Shown in pieces: positions 46,850-57,009 of a stretch of 64,000 bases of DNA. Positions within the stretch are counted from its first letter, which is position 1; the number at the start of each line of letters is the position of its first letter. The translations under genes were made by a program, and so were the position numbers. The notes beneath the pieces were generated by a model that did not search any database, was not told the DNA's origin, and saw only the letters and a program-made list of their open reading frames with translations. The stretch is from Hyphomicrobiales bacterium (GTDB lineage: Bacteria > Pseudomonadota > Alphaproteobacteria > Rhizobiales > JACESI01): contig JACESI010000003.1 of the NCBI GenBank assembly GCA_013911885.1, positions 186,001 to 250,000 on the forward strand, in the 5' to 3' direction.

Positions 46850-49800
46850 TCAATGAGCGGCCTCTGGCATTTCGCGCTTCAAGAGCCGTTCGGCCTCTTC
46901 GGCGCTCAGGGGTTGCGAAAAATGGAAACCTTGAGCAAATTCGCATTTGAGCCGGTAAAGCTCAGTCACGTCCGCTTCAGATTCCGCCCCTTCCGCGATC
47001 ACTTCCATGTTGAGATCATGCGCCATTGCGACGATGGATCGCAAAATGATCGGACGTTGCTCATCTTCCTTTCCGTGCACGAAGGATCGATCGATCTTGA
47101 TCGTATCAAACGGAAAGCGCTGAAGATGGGCAAGCGAGGAATAGCCGGTGCCGAAATCATCAAGGGAAAGTCCGGCGCCAAGATCGCGCACGCGCTCCAG
47201 CACCTGCCCTGCCTGTTCCGGATTTTCCATCATCAGGCTTTCGGTCACCTCAAGTTTCAAGGTGCCGGGCAGCAGCGTCGTGCGGGACAGGACGGCTTTG
47301 ACATCGTTGATAAGATCGTGCCGTAAGAGCTGTCGGCTCGAGACATTGACGCTGACGAAAAGCGGATAATGGCCCCCCATCTGATCCTGCCATTTGGCAA
47401 GTTGTTTTGCTGCTGTATCGAGCGCGAAAAGGCCCAGCGGCACGATTAGGCCGGTCTGCTCGGCAACCGGGATGAACTCGGTCGCCGGAATGTTGCCGCG
47501 CTTCGGGTTATTCCAGCGCAAAAGGGCTTCGAAACCCGCAATCGACTTGTCGGTCAGGCGGATGATCGGCTGATAGTGAACAGAGATTTCCCCCCGCTCA
47601 ATCGCTCGGCGCAGATCCGCTTCAAGCGACAAGGGATCGTTGCGCAGATTTCGGAAGATCGGGCGGAAGGCTTCTATACGGTCACCGCCCATGCGCTTTG
47701 CCTGAAGCATCGCGAGTTCGGCGTCATGCAGGATTTCGTCGTTCTGCTGGTCCTGTCCGCCGAACATCGCAATCCCGATGGAGGCGGTGAGGAAGACCTC
47801 GCGCTCGCCGAAAGTGATCGGCGAACGGATTGCCCGGCGCATGCTGTCGGCAAAGGCCGCGATCCGCTCGGGGTTCTGTTCTGAGAGCAGAAGCAGGCCA
47901 AACTGGTCGCCATTGAGGCGGGCAAGGCTGTCCTGCGGCTTCATCAGCCTGACGAGACGGCGCGTGATTGCGATGATGATGCTGTCGCCAACGGAAATGC
48001 CGAGGCTGTCATTGACATGTTTGAACCGGTCGATGTCGATGACGAAAACCGCGGGTTTGCCAGCGTTTTCAAGCCGCGCGCGGGTGATCGCGCTGTTGAT
48101 CCTGTCGATGAAGAGCGCGCGGTTTGCAAGGCCGGTGAGATTGTCGTGCACCGCGTCATGCAGCATGCGTTCTTCCGCCATGCGCCGGTCGGTGACATCG
48201 AGCAAGGTGCCGATGCAGCGAACCGCCTCACCGTCAGGGCCGACGACAGGCCGGGCACGGAGTTTGAACGAGCGGAAATTGCCGTCTTCGGCGCGCAGGC
48301 GGAAATCCTGTGCGATCTTGCCACGCTTGAACTTGACCACCGCATCAAGGGTCGCCTTGAACCGGTCACGGTCACCTGGATGCAGGACTTGGAGCCAATT
48401 GCGCGCCTGACCTTCGAGACTGTGTTTCTTGATGCCGAGAATTTCCTCGATCTGACCCGCCGTGCTGATGCGGTCGCGCAGAATGTCCCAATCCCAGACG
48501 ATGTCGCCCGCGCCAACAAGGGCGAGTGCCTGACGTTCCGTGTCACTCACGTAGTTCTCGACAATCGAGCCGCTGGCAAAGGCGTGCTGCATGACCGTGA
48601 AGCCGATGAGGAGAACGAACAGAACCAGGCCACCGAGCAGGGCGGGCTGCACAACATCGCTGCTCAGGATGCCGGTTACGGTGGCCCAGGCGGCAAATAT
48701 CCAGGCAACAAGCAACAGCCATGTCGGAAACAGCATGATCGCCCGATCATATTTCTTGAAGGACAGATAAATGATCAGGGGCAGGCCGACGAGGGCGGTT
48801 GTGGCTGCTGAAATCCGCGCGACGCCAGCGGCAATCGGCGGTTCGACAAAGGCAATGCCGAGAAGCAAGCCAAGGCCCGCAAGCCAGCAGATCGCAACCG
48901 TCGTGTAGCTGACATGCCAGCGGTTGAGATTGAGATAGGCAAAGAGGAAGATATGCAGCGCGGCCGCAATGAAAACTTCCGTGCCCGCGCGCCAGAACTG
49001 GTCCTCACCGGGGCTGATATCGATAAGGCGGTTCCAGAACCCGAAATCGACGCAGACATAAAGCAGCACCGCCCAGGACAGAACGGCAGTCGCCGGAAAC
49101 ATCGCCGTCCCCTTGACCACGAAGAGAATTGTCAGAAACACTGCCAGAAGGCCCGAAATGCCGATCACGATCCCCTGATAGAAGGTGAAACTGTTGATCG
49201 CTTCCTTATAAGCGTTGGGCTCCCACAAATAGACTTTCGGCAGGTTGCGGGTGCGCAACTCGCCGACATAAGTCACGACATCGCCGGGGTTGAGCGTGAT
49301 GCGAAAGACATCAGCCGCTACATCCACAACCCTTTCCGGCGTAAAGCCCTCACTCGGCGTAAGGGAGGCAAGACGCGAGGCTCCAAGGTCCGGCCAGAAG
49401 AGTTTCGATCCCGACAGGCGGAAATGCGGCGTCACGACATAGCGGTCGATCTGTTGGTCCGAAACGTTGCTGAGGGAAAAGATGATCCAGTGCGAGGCGT
49501 TGGGATTTTCCTTGGAGCGCACCTCGATGCGCCGGACAATCCCGTCCTGATCCGGCGCGGTGGAGACCTGGATTTTCTCCTCCACATCAAAGCGTCGTTC
49601 GACCGAGTGGGTGAGGTCGATTGCCTTTGCTTCCGCAGGGATGGGGATTGGATCCGCCGCCTTGACGCCATACTGGGTCAGAAGAAGCGTGAAAAGCACG
49701 AGTACCGGCAATAAAAACCGCTGGATGGCAGCGCGTCCTATACGCGGTTCAGCGCGGTTGCAGGCTCGGCTTGCCGCCGGGTCCACGTCGGGCACATTCC

Positions 49801-49969
49801 ATGTCTGGGGCCATGTCTGGGGCCATGTCTGGGGCCATGTCTGGGGCCATGTCTGGGGTCCGTGCTTGAAAATCTCGATACTCAAAACTGTTGCACCCCC
49901 GGCATTTTTAAGACAGCGCGCTGCCCTTGGCGTGCTGTCTCTCCACCCATCAATGCGATCCCGGATCAC
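46850..49969 (-). CDS. Membrane GGDEF/EAL protein with PAS domain; degenerate GGDEF
   Basis: Up to 1039 aa if the GTG at 49969 is used, which overlaps the acetyltransferase stop as GTGA. That start translates five PQTW repeats before the signal-like helix IQRFLLPVLVLFTLLLTQYG. A GTG at 49798 would put the helix near residue 25 and leave the repeats untranslated. The architecture is a periplasmic beta-rich 7TMR-DISM-like sensor, about seven helices, a PAS domain (GDIVWDWDILRDRISTAG), GGDEF, then EAL. The GGDEF site reads RLNGDQF, so cyclase activity is doubtful. The EAL domain keeps FEALLRW, LEVTESLMME, LDDFGTGYSSL and KIDRSFV, so it is probably a c-di-GMP phosphodiesterase. Confidence 0.85.
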   Translation of the reverse strand: MIRDRIDGWRDSTPRAARCLKNAGGATVLSIEIFKHGPQTWPQTWPQTWPQTWPQTWNVPDVDPAASRACNRAEPRIGRAAIQRFLLPVLVLFTLLLTQYGVKAADPIPIPAEAKAIDLTHSVERRFDVEEKIQVSTAPDQDGIVRRIEVRSKENPNASHWIIFSLSNVSDQQIDRYVVTPHFRLSGSKLFWPDLGASRLASLTPSEGFTPERVVDVAADVFRITLNPGDVVTYVGELRTRNLPKVYLWEPNAYKEAINSFTFYQGIVIGISGLLAVFLTILFVVKGTAMFPATAVLSWAVLLYVCVDFGFWNRLIDISPGEDQFWRAGTEVFIAAALHIFLFAYLNLNRWHVSYTTVAICWLAGLGLLLGIAFVEPPIAAGVARISAATTALVGLPLIIYLSFKKYDRAIMLFPTWLLLVAWIFAAWATVTGILSSDVVQPALLGGLVLFVLLIGFTVMQHAFASGSIVENYVSDTERQALALVGAGDIVWDWDILRDRISTAGQIEEILGIKKHSLEGQARNWLQVLHPGDRDRFKATLDAVVKFKRGKIAQDFRLRAEDGNFRSFKLRARPVVGPDGEAVRCIGTLLDVTDRRMAEERMLHDAVHDNLTGLANRALFIDRINSAITRARLENAGKPAVFVIDIDRFKHVNDSLGISVGDSIIIAITRRLVRLMKPQDSLARLNGDQFGLLLLSEQNPERIAAFADSMRRAIRSPITFGEREVFLTASIGIAMFGGQDQQNDEILHDAELAMLQAKRMGGDRIEAFRPIFRNLRNDPLSLEADLRRAIERGEISVHYQPIIRLTDKSIAGFEALLRWNNPKRGNIPATEFIPVAEQTGLIVPLGLFALDTAAKQLAKWQDQMGGHYPLFVSVNVSSRQLLRHDLINDVKAVLSRTTLLPGTLKLEVTESLMMENPEQAGQVLERVRDLGAGLSLDDFGTGYSSLAHLQRFPFDTIKIDRSFVHGKEDEQRPIILRSIVAMAHDLNMEVIAEGAESEADVTELYRLKCEFAQGFHFSQPLSAEEAERLLKREMPEAAH
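49799..49858. repeat. Five tandem copies of a 12-bp unit
   Basis: CCATGTCTGGGG is repeated five times without a mismatch. It lies at the extreme 5' end of the GGDEF/EAL gene, either encoding (PQTW)5 or forming its leader. On the minus strand each unit also holds an ATG in another frame, which opens a short reading frame ending just downstream. Confidence 0.95.
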
Positions 49970-50571
49970 GACTCATTGGCCGACATCTTGCCCTTATAGT
50001 CGCTGTCAAGCATAGCGAAAAGTAAATGATCGCGCCATTTTCCAGCAATTTTCAGATATTCGCGGGCATAGCCCTCGCGCCTGAACCCGGCTTTTTCAAG
50101 AACACGCACCGACGAGACATTGTCGGGCAGGCAGGCGGCTTCGAGCCGGTGAAAGCGTTCGACCTCGAAAATCTCGTGCATCAGCCCGCTCACGGCCTCG
50201 GTCATATAGCCGCGCGCGGCATAGGGTTCCCCGATCCAATAGCCGATGGCGCAGGATTGAGCGACACCGCGCAGAATACGTGAAACTGTGATCCCGCCCA
50301 CCATGGCCCCTCCGGCGCGGGCAAAGATGAGATAGGCAAAACCGTTGCTGTCGCGCTCGCCGCGCTGATAGCGCTTGATGCGCTGTTTGAAGGCAGCTCG
50401 GGTCAGATCATCCGCTGGCCAGACCGGTTCATAAGGTTCGAGAAAGCGTCGGCTGCGGGCGCGCAGGCTGGCCCATTCCTCAAAATGCGGCATGATCGGC
50501 GGTGTCAGGATCAGGCGTTGGGTCTCGATCACATGGCTGTTTCGGGGCGCTGATGTGAAGAAAGCGACCAT
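49966..50571 (-). CDS. GNAT family N-acetyltransferase, RimJ/RimL type
   Basis: 201 aa. The GNAT fold shows the N-terminal strand IETQRLILTPPIMPHFEEWA, the central GGAMVGGITVSRI and the acetyl-CoA-binding region GYWIGEPYAARGYMTEAVSG, followed by RLEAACLPDNVSSVRVLEKA and the GFRREGYAREYLKI tail. This is the pattern of ribosomal-protein-alanine acetyltransferases RimJ/RimL, though members also acetylate other amino groups. It sits 10 bp after the M16 peptidase gene. Its stop overlaps a GTG start of the GGDEF/EAL gene. The thrC-peptidase-acetyltransferase order is conserved in Hyphomicrobiales. Confidence 0.87.
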   Translation of the reverse strand: MVAFFTSAPRNSHVIETQRLILTPPIMPHFEEWASLRARSRRFLEPYEPVWPADDLTRAAFKQRIKRYQRGERDSNGFAYLIFARAGGAMVGGITVSRILRGVAQSCAIGYWIGEPYAARGYMTEAVSGLMHEIFEVERFHRLEAACLPDNVSSVRVLEKAGFRREGYAREYLKIAGKWRDHLLFAMLDSDYKGKMSANES

Positions 50572-50580
50572 GGCTGCGGC

Positions 50581-51858
50581 TCACTCCGCCGCCTGCATGA
50601 TATGGAGCCGGGCAACGATATCATCCACCGAGAGAATATTGCCGACCGGGCCGATGGCCGAAAGGGTCGGCCGCGATGTGGTGAATATGCGCGTGGCGAG
50701 GCGCTTGATATCCGCTATGGTGACGGCATTGATGCGCGCGATCTGTTCTTCCATGGTGATCGGTTGGCCGAACAGAACGACGTGACGCGCAAGTTGTGAC
50801 GCACGCGATGCCGGGCTTTCGAGGCTCATGAGAAGGCCCGCGCGCATCTGCGATTTCGCCCGCTCGACCTCTGTCTCTGTCAGGGTTGCGGCAAGCTTGC
50901 TGATTTCATCCAGAACAACCGGCATCAGTTCGCAAACGTCCTGTGCGCCGGTGGCAGCGTGAATGCCGAAAAGTCCGGTGTCCGAATAAGCCCAGTGAAA
51001 CGCCGAAACCGAATAGCAAAGCCCCCGCTTTTCGCGCACTTCCTGGAAAAGCCGCGACGACATGCCGCCACCCAGAATGGTCGCGAGAAACTGTATCGCG
51101 AAGAAATCGGGGTGCTTGTAGGAGCATCCTTCGAAACCGATCAGGATTTGCGCTTCCTGCAGGGGGCGGTCTTCGATTCGTTCGCCGCCGACATAGCGCG
51201 CCTGCTCGATGACGCCCGCCTTGCCTTCGGGCAGTTTTGCGAAGTATTTAGCGACAAGCGAAACGAGCAGATCGTGATCGATCTCGCCTGCCGCGCTGAT
51301 AATAATGTCGCCGGTCTTGTAATTGCGCGCGAGATAGTTCGAAATCGCCGTGACCTCGAAACTCGATACGCTCTCGGGCGTGCCGAGAATGGGGCGTCCG
51401 ATCGCCTGACGCTGAAAAGCGGTTTCCTGAAAGCGGTCGAAAACGAGATCTTCGGGCATATCGAGCGACGCGCCGATCTCTTGCAGGATCACATGCTTCT
51501 CTTTTTCGAGCTCTTCCGGATCAAGCACGGAATTTTGAAGGATATCACTCAGGATATCGACAGCGAGAACCAGATCATCGCTGAGAATACGGGCATAATA
51601 GGCTGTGTTTTCAATGCTGGTCGCGGCATTGAGCTCGCCGCCCACAGCTTCGATCTCCTCCGCAATATCAGATGCCGTGCGCGTTGTGGTGCCCTTGAAT
51701 GCCATGTGCTCGAGAAGATGGGCAAGCCCGTGTTCGGTACCGTATTCCGAGCGGGAACCGGCATTCACCCAGACCCCCAGGGCAATGCTTTTCAAATGCG
51801 CCATGTGATCCGTGACAACGGTTAGTCCATTGCCAAGCCGCGTGGTTCTGACACTCAT
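50581..51858 (-). CDS. M16 family zinc peptidase (mitochondrial processing peptidase-like)
   Basis: 425 aa. The inverted zinc motif is HLLEHMAFKGT (H-x2-E-H) near residue 48, and the third ligand Glu lies in the helix after DILSDILQNSVLDPEELEKE, with the conserved ELNAATSIENTAYYARIL between. The C-terminal half repeats the fold without a metal site and has the Arg-Tyr-like GLCYSVSAFHWAYSDTGLF. This is the alphaproteobacterial relative of the mitochondrial processing peptidase beta subunit. The natural substrate in bacteria is unclear. The ATG at 51858 lies 12 bp after thrC. Confidence 0.92.
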   Translation of the reverse strand: MSVRTTRLGNGLTVVTDHMAHLKSIALGVWVNAGSRSEYGTEHGLAHLLEHMAFKGTTTRTASDIAEEIEAVGGELNAATSIENTAYYARILSDDLVLAVDILSDILQNSVLDPEELEKEKHVILQEIGASLDMPEDLVFDRFQETAFQRQAIGRPILGTPESVSSFEVTAISNYLARNYKTGDIIISAAGEIDHDLLVSLVAKYFAKLPEGKAGVIEQARYVGGERIEDRPLQEAQILIGFEGCSYKHPDFFAIQFLATILGGGMSSRLFQEVREKRGLCYSVSAFHWAYSDTGLFGIHAATGAQDVCELMPVVLDEISKLAATLTETEVERAKSQMRAGLLMSLESPASRASQLARHVVLFGQPITMEEQIARINAVTIADIKRLATRIFTTSRPTLSAIGPVGNILSVDDIVARLHIMQAAE

Positions 51859-51870
51859 TTGAGGCTGGGT

Positions 51871-53277
51871 TCAGCGCTGATTTGCCGCAGCGCGGGAGCG
51901 CTCGCGGATCGTGGCTTCAACCGTCGCCTGGTCCTTGGACAGCACAACAAATCTTTCCTCCCGGTTCATCAAATCCCCCATCCAGCAAGGTAGGTCGGGA
52001 TGCACGCCTGAAGCGTCATGCACAGCGTCCGGAAACTTTGCCGGATGTGCCGTTCCCAATGTCACCATGACTGGGGCGTCGGGGCAAGTGCTTCTTGCGA
52101 CGGCCAGGCCGACCGCGGTGTGCGGATCCAGCAGATAGCCTGCGTTCTTATAAGTCGCACGGATCACTGCCGCTGTCTCCGCCTCGCTTGCGCGGCCCGC
52201 CCGAAATCCGGCGCGCAGGGCCTGAAGCGGCCCGCTTTCAAGGCTGAAACGCCTCGATTGGACAAATTGTGCCATCAGCCGTCGGACCGACGCGGCATCG
52301 CGACCGTGCAATTCGAACAGAAGGCGCTCGAAATTCGACGAAACCTGAATGTCCATAGAGGGCGAAATGGTTTGCTGAACCCCTTGGGCTTCATAGCATC
52401 CGCTCTCGAGCGTTCGCACCAGAATATCGTTGCGGTTGGTCGCAATCACCAGCCGGTCAATCGGTAAACCCATTTTCTGCGCGACATGGCCCGCGAAAAT
52501 ATCGCCAAAATTGCCGGTCGGCACGCAAAACGATATTCTGCGTGCCGGCGCGCCAAGCGCAACGGCGGCGGTGAAATAGTAGACAATCTGTGCGACGATC
52601 CGCCCCCAGTTGATCGAGTTGACGCCGGAAAGCGCGGTTTCATCACGGAAGGCATGGTGCGTGAACATGGATTTCACGATTGCCTGACAATCGTCGAATG
52701 TTCCCTCGATGGCAAGCGCATGAACATTACCGTCGGCGACTGTGGTCATCTGGCGGCGTTGGACATCCGAAACGCGGCCATGGGGAAACAGAATGAAAAT
52801 ATCGGTGTTGGCCCGCCCGCGAAAAGCCTCGATCGCCGCGCCCCCGGTGTCGCCGGATGTCGCGCCCACAATCGTGGCGTGACGCTGCTTCTCGCCCAGA
52901 ATATGATCCATGAGCCGCGAAAGAAGCTGCATCGCCACATCCTTGAAGGCAAGCGTCGGGCCGTGGAAGAGTTCGAGAATGAACGCGTTGCTGTCGATCT
53001 GAACCAGCGGTGCCACGGCTGGATGGCGGAAACTGGCATAAGCCTCATTGATCATGTCGGCGAGCGTTCGGTCATCAATCTCGCCGCCGACAAAAGGATG
53101 GATCACCTGATAGGCGACCTCGGCATAAGGCTTTCCTGCAAATCCGGCGATGGTTGCCGCATCCAGTGTCGGCCAGAATTCTGGCACATAGAGCCCGCCA
53201 TCGCGGGCAAGCCCGGAAAGAACGGCTTCACAAAAACTGAGCGCGGGTGCGTCGCCGCGGGTGCTAATATACTGCAT
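51871..53277 (-). CDS. thrC: Threonine synthase
   Basis: 468 aa from the ATG at 53277 (MQYISTRGDAPALSF), the long proteobacterial type. PLP enzyme converting O-phosphohomoserine to threonine. The PLP Lys is in FHGPTLAFKDVAMQLLSRLM near residue 110; the cofactor-phosphate loop and substrate-binding elements appear in GATSGDTGGAAIEAFRGR and VPTGNFGDIFAGHVAQ. GDIFAGHVA and VTLGTAHPAKFPDAV are further family blocks. It works with ThrB (44.8 kb). A 235-bp gap separates it from the divergent lipoprotein gene. Confidence 0.95.
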   Translation of the reverse strand: MQYISTRGDAPALSFCEAVLSGLARDGGLYVPEFWPTLDAATIAGFAGKPYAEVAYQVIHPFVGGEIDDRTLADMINEAYASFRHPAVAPLVQIDSNAFILELFHGPTLAFKDVAMQLLSRLMDHILGEKQRHATIVGATSGDTGGAAIEAFRGRANTDIFILFPHGRVSDVQRRQMTTVADGNVHALAIEGTFDDCQAIVKSMFTHHAFRDETALSGVNSINWGRIVAQIVYYFTAAVALGAPARRISFCVPTGNFGDIFAGHVAQKMGLPIDRLVIATNRNDILVRTLESGCYEAQGVQQTISPSMDIQVSSNFERLLFELHGRDAASVRRLMAQFVQSRRFSLESGPLQALRAGFRAGRASEAETAAVIRATYKNAGYLLDPHTAVGLAVARSTCPDAPVMVTLGTAHPAKFPDAVHDASGVHPDLPCWMGDLMNREERFVVLSKDQATVEATIRERSRAAANQR

Positions 53278-53512
53278 GGATGAACAGACCCCCAATTGAT
53301 GCGCCGCACCCTGCACCACGGCGTCTGGATGGACAAGCCACGCCCGAACTTTCGGCAAAAGCGTTTTTCGATGTCAGATTCTTACCGCAATTGAACCGAA
53401 ATCGCCATGGTTGCAAGTTAATATCGCGGACATTGTTGGCGCTCGCTGGACAAATCCGGTCGAAGCGGATTAATCAGGGCACGATCGTTTGAAAATGATA
53501 GGGTCGCATTCC

Positions 53513-54124
53513 ATGACCATGAACCGGCAGCCCTGCGCCGCGCGTTTTCTTTTGCGCCTGCTTTGCGGTGTTGTCACGTCTGTCTTCCTCGTGGCTTGCG
53601 GTACCACAACAGAGACGCCGGAGACGGCAGCTGTCACCGGTACGGCCGATCCGGCGACCGGTTCTGCAGTTGAGACCGCCGCCCTCAGCTCCCCGGCGTC
53701 GACTGTTCCAAGCGATGATGCAGCCTGCCCGCCGATCCAGATTCTTGAGGGAACCGGCGCGCTGGTCGCTTATGCCGATCCGAAGAGCGAGGACGCGGCA
53801 AATATCGATCATCAGGCAACAATCATCCGCTCGGGGCGCAATTGCCGCCTTGAAAACGGCACGCTGACCTTGCGTGTTGGCACGGGCGGGCGTGTGGCGA
53901 AGGGACCGAAATCGGCAGGAGACAGTGTCACGCTGCCGATCCGGATCGTGGTTTTGCGGGGTGAGAAAGAAGTTCTGTTCAGCAAGCTCTACAGCCAGTT
54001 CTTGCCTTTGAACAGTTCGGCGGCGCAGGACTTTTCGCTGGTTGAAGAGGCGATCGCGCTGCCTGTCAAAACCGGCGAAAACCTGAAAATCCTGGTCGGC
54101 TTCGACACACTGGGCCAAAGCTGA
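53513..54124 (+). CDS. Putative lipoprotein of unknown function
   Basis: 203 aa from the ATG at 53513; ATGs at 53495 and 53519 and a TTG at 53489 are alternatives. The signal peptide (FLLRLLCGVVTSVFLVAC) ends in a lipobox Cys followed by GTTTETPET. A Thr/Ala/Pro-rich linker of about 45 residues leads to a compact beta-rich domain beginning CPPIQILEGTGALVAYAD and including NCRLENGTLTLRVGTGGRVA and VTLPIRIVVLRGEKEVLFS. Similar lipoproteins are common in alphaproteobacteria, but no function is known to me. It is divergent from thrC and converges with the HAD hydrolase gene. Confidence 0.75.
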   Translation: MTMNRQPCAARFLLRLLCGVVTSVFLVACGTTTETPETAAVTGTADPATGSAVETAALSSPASTVPSDDAACPPIQILEGTGALVAYADPKSEDAANIDHQATIIRSGRNCRLENGTLTLRVGTGGRVAKGPKSAGDSVTLPIRIVVLRGEKEVLFSKLYSQFLPLNSSAAQDFSLVEEAIALPVKTGENLKILVGFDTLGQS

Positions 54125-54146
54125 TCCGAGAGGTGCCGCGCGCGCC

Positions 54147-54824
54147 TCAGCTGTTGAAGGACCAGCTTTTCAGTGCCTCGACCACGGCGGGAAAATCCGA
54201 CAATTTGTTGATCGTCGTCTCCGCGCCTGCCTCCATCAGTTTTTCCGCGTGGGTCGGATAGGTGTGGCTCGCGCCGGTGAATCCCACAACCCGCATGCCC
54301 GCCGCCACTGCACCCGCGATGCCATGCACTGAATCCTCGATCACGATGGTCTCTGCCGGATCGCATTCAAGCGCCTTTGCGGCATGCAGGAACACATTGG
54401 CGCTGGGCTTTGGCTCTTTTGTGCCGACTTCCGGCGCGGAAAAGATATAGGGCCGGAAGCGATCCATCAGGCCCGTCCGCTTCAGGCTGATCGACAGGCG
54501 CTCACTGCTTGAATTCGAGCAGATGCAGCGCGGTCCATCGAGCCGGTCGAGCATGTCGTGAACGTCGGCAATCGCCTCAAGTTCGGTCGCAAGTTTCTCG
54601 TCGATCCGGGTCTGAATGTCGTCATGCAGGGTCCGCGGCAGGCCAATTTCGAGTTCCTCGGCGATTTCGCGCATGATTTCATCGCCGGTCATGCCGGAGA
54701 ACCGCTCTGAGAAAGCATCAAGCGAGGATTCAAAACCGTGCTCGCCATAGATCGCAAGTTCTACCTTTTTCGCCAGAATCTCGGAATCAACGAGAACACC
54801 ATCGCAATCAAAAATAATCAGCAT
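54147..54824 (-). CDS. HAD superfamily hydrolase (subfamily IA, beta-phosphoglucomutase/phosphatase-like)
   Basis: 225 aa from the ATG at 54824. The nucleophile motif I is LIIFDCDGVLVDSE at residues 2-15, with a helical cap (about 17-90). Motif II is CICSNSSSERL, motif III Lys in EPKPSANVFLHAAKAL, and motif IV IVIEDSVHGIAGAVAAGM. The motif I pattern DCDGVLVDSE is typical of phosphatases and phosphomutases acting on sugar phosphates. The specific substrate is not known. A 275-bp region separates it from the divergent ccrM. Confidence 0.85.
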   Translation of the reverse strand: MLIIFDCDGVLVDSEILAKKVELAIYGEHGFESSLDAFSERFSGMTGDEIMREIAEELEIGLPRTLHDDIQTRIDEKLATELEAIADVHDMLDRLDGPRCICSNSSSERLSISLKRTGLMDRFRPYIFSAPEVGTKEPKPSANVFLHAAKALECDPAETIVIEDSVHGIAGAVAAGMRVVGFTGASHTYPTHAEKLMEAGAETTINKLSDFPAVVEALKSWSFNS

Positions 54825-54991
54825 TTCAGCTTTCCTTTTGGCGGGCCTGCAAGCGGACCATTCGCATTGACCGATAACCAAAGGCCGGCAGGCGAGGGCC
54901 TCTGGATACGGGACACGAGATTTTGCGACTGACCTAGCATGTCCTGCGGAAAATGACAGGGCGAGAGGGGATTTCCGCTCTAAACCTTTTG

Positions 54992-55006
54992 TTTACCACG
55001 CCTTTA
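54992..55006 (+). promoter_or_regulatory. Weak CtrA-like box upstream of ccrM
   Basis: TTTACCACGCCTTTA keeps the TTAA-N7-TTAA spacing with one mismatch in each half. It ends 93 nt before the ccrM ATG. The 275-bp upstream region contains no GANTC site that I can find. Confidence 0.35.
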
Positions 55007-55084
55007 AACCCGAACTTTACGCTGATCGGTAACCATGACCTGAACGCGCATCGGCCATCGCACGATGCAGACCTTTGGTATTGA

Positions 55085-56254
<1,170 letters not shown>

Positions 56255-56329
56255 GCCGGAAGCGTACCGGTTGAGGCGTGTCTGCCGGGTCGATCAGCCT
56301 TGTGGCGACTTGCCGCACGCACAATGCCG

Positions 56330-56355
56330 GACGTGGTGAGAAGACGTGGTGAGAA
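56330..56355. repeat. 13-bp tandem duplication between ccrM and lspA
   Basis: GACGTGGTGAGAA occurs twice head to tail in the convergent 193-bp gap. A weak AAGCCC/GGGCTT stem follows at 56357-56390 and could end ccrM transcription. The gap holds no gene that I can support. Confidence 0.7.
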
Positions 56356-56447
56356 GAAGCCCGCTGCAAAGCGCAATTGAAAGGGCTTTTGAAAATTCGT
56401 GAAGCCCTCTTCATCAGATGTCGAATGCTTCCCATCAACCAGATCAC

Positions 56448-56927
56448 CTACCGTCGCTGCCGAAGACTGAGGATGCTTTGAAGCAATATGAAGCCGACAC
56501 CGAAAGTGAGCGCCGCATCCGCAAGGTTGAACACGGCAAAAGAGAACCCTGTAGTGTGCAGGAGCGCATAGTCCACCACATGACCATAGGCAATCCGGTC
56601 GATGATATTGCCCACCGCGCCCCCGAGAATGAGACCATAGCCAAGGGCTGACAAAAGCCCTTCATGGCGCGCCTGCCACCACAGGCCAAGCATGACGAGG
56701 ACCACGGCGCAGGCAATCACGATCAGCGCGAGCGGCGGCAAGTCGTTCATGAAAGAAAACGCGATACCGGTGTTGAAGGTGTAATAGAGCGAGAAAAACG
56801 GCAGCAGGGGCACAGGCTGCTGAAACGGCAGGTTTGCCTCGACAGCGATCTTGATGATCTGGTCCACCACCATCAGCACGAACGCCGTCCCAAGCCCGAG
56901 AGCGATGTCGCGTTTCATCGTCGTCAT
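56448..56927 (-). CDS. lspA: Lipoprotein signal peptidase (signal peptidase II)
   Basis: 159 aa from the ATG at 56927; the ATG at 56918 also fits. Four transmembrane helices. The catalytic aspartates are in GGAVGNIIDRIAYGHVVDY (first Asp) and FAVFNLADAALTFGVGFILL (second Asp); FNTGIAFSF is the conserved segment after helix 2. It cleaves signal peptides of diacylated prolipoproteins, such as the two lipoprotein candidates in this window. It converges with ccrM; the SpoU methyltransferase gene lies 83 bp upstream in the same direction. Confidence 0.93.
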   Translation of the reverse strand: MTTMKRDIALGLGTAFVLMVVDQIIKIAVEANLPFQQPVPLLPFFSLYYTFNTGIAFSFMNDLPPLALIVIACAVVLVMLGLWWQARHEGLLSALGYGLILGGAVGNIIDRIAYGHVVDYALLHTTGFSFAVFNLADAALTFGVGFILLQSILSLRQRR

Positions 56928-57009
56928 GGTTTTTTCAGGCACCGGTTTTTTGGGCGTGGCTTGGTCCAAAGCAATGTCTCCGGCTTCCAATGGCGGGTGG
57001 AAATCAACA

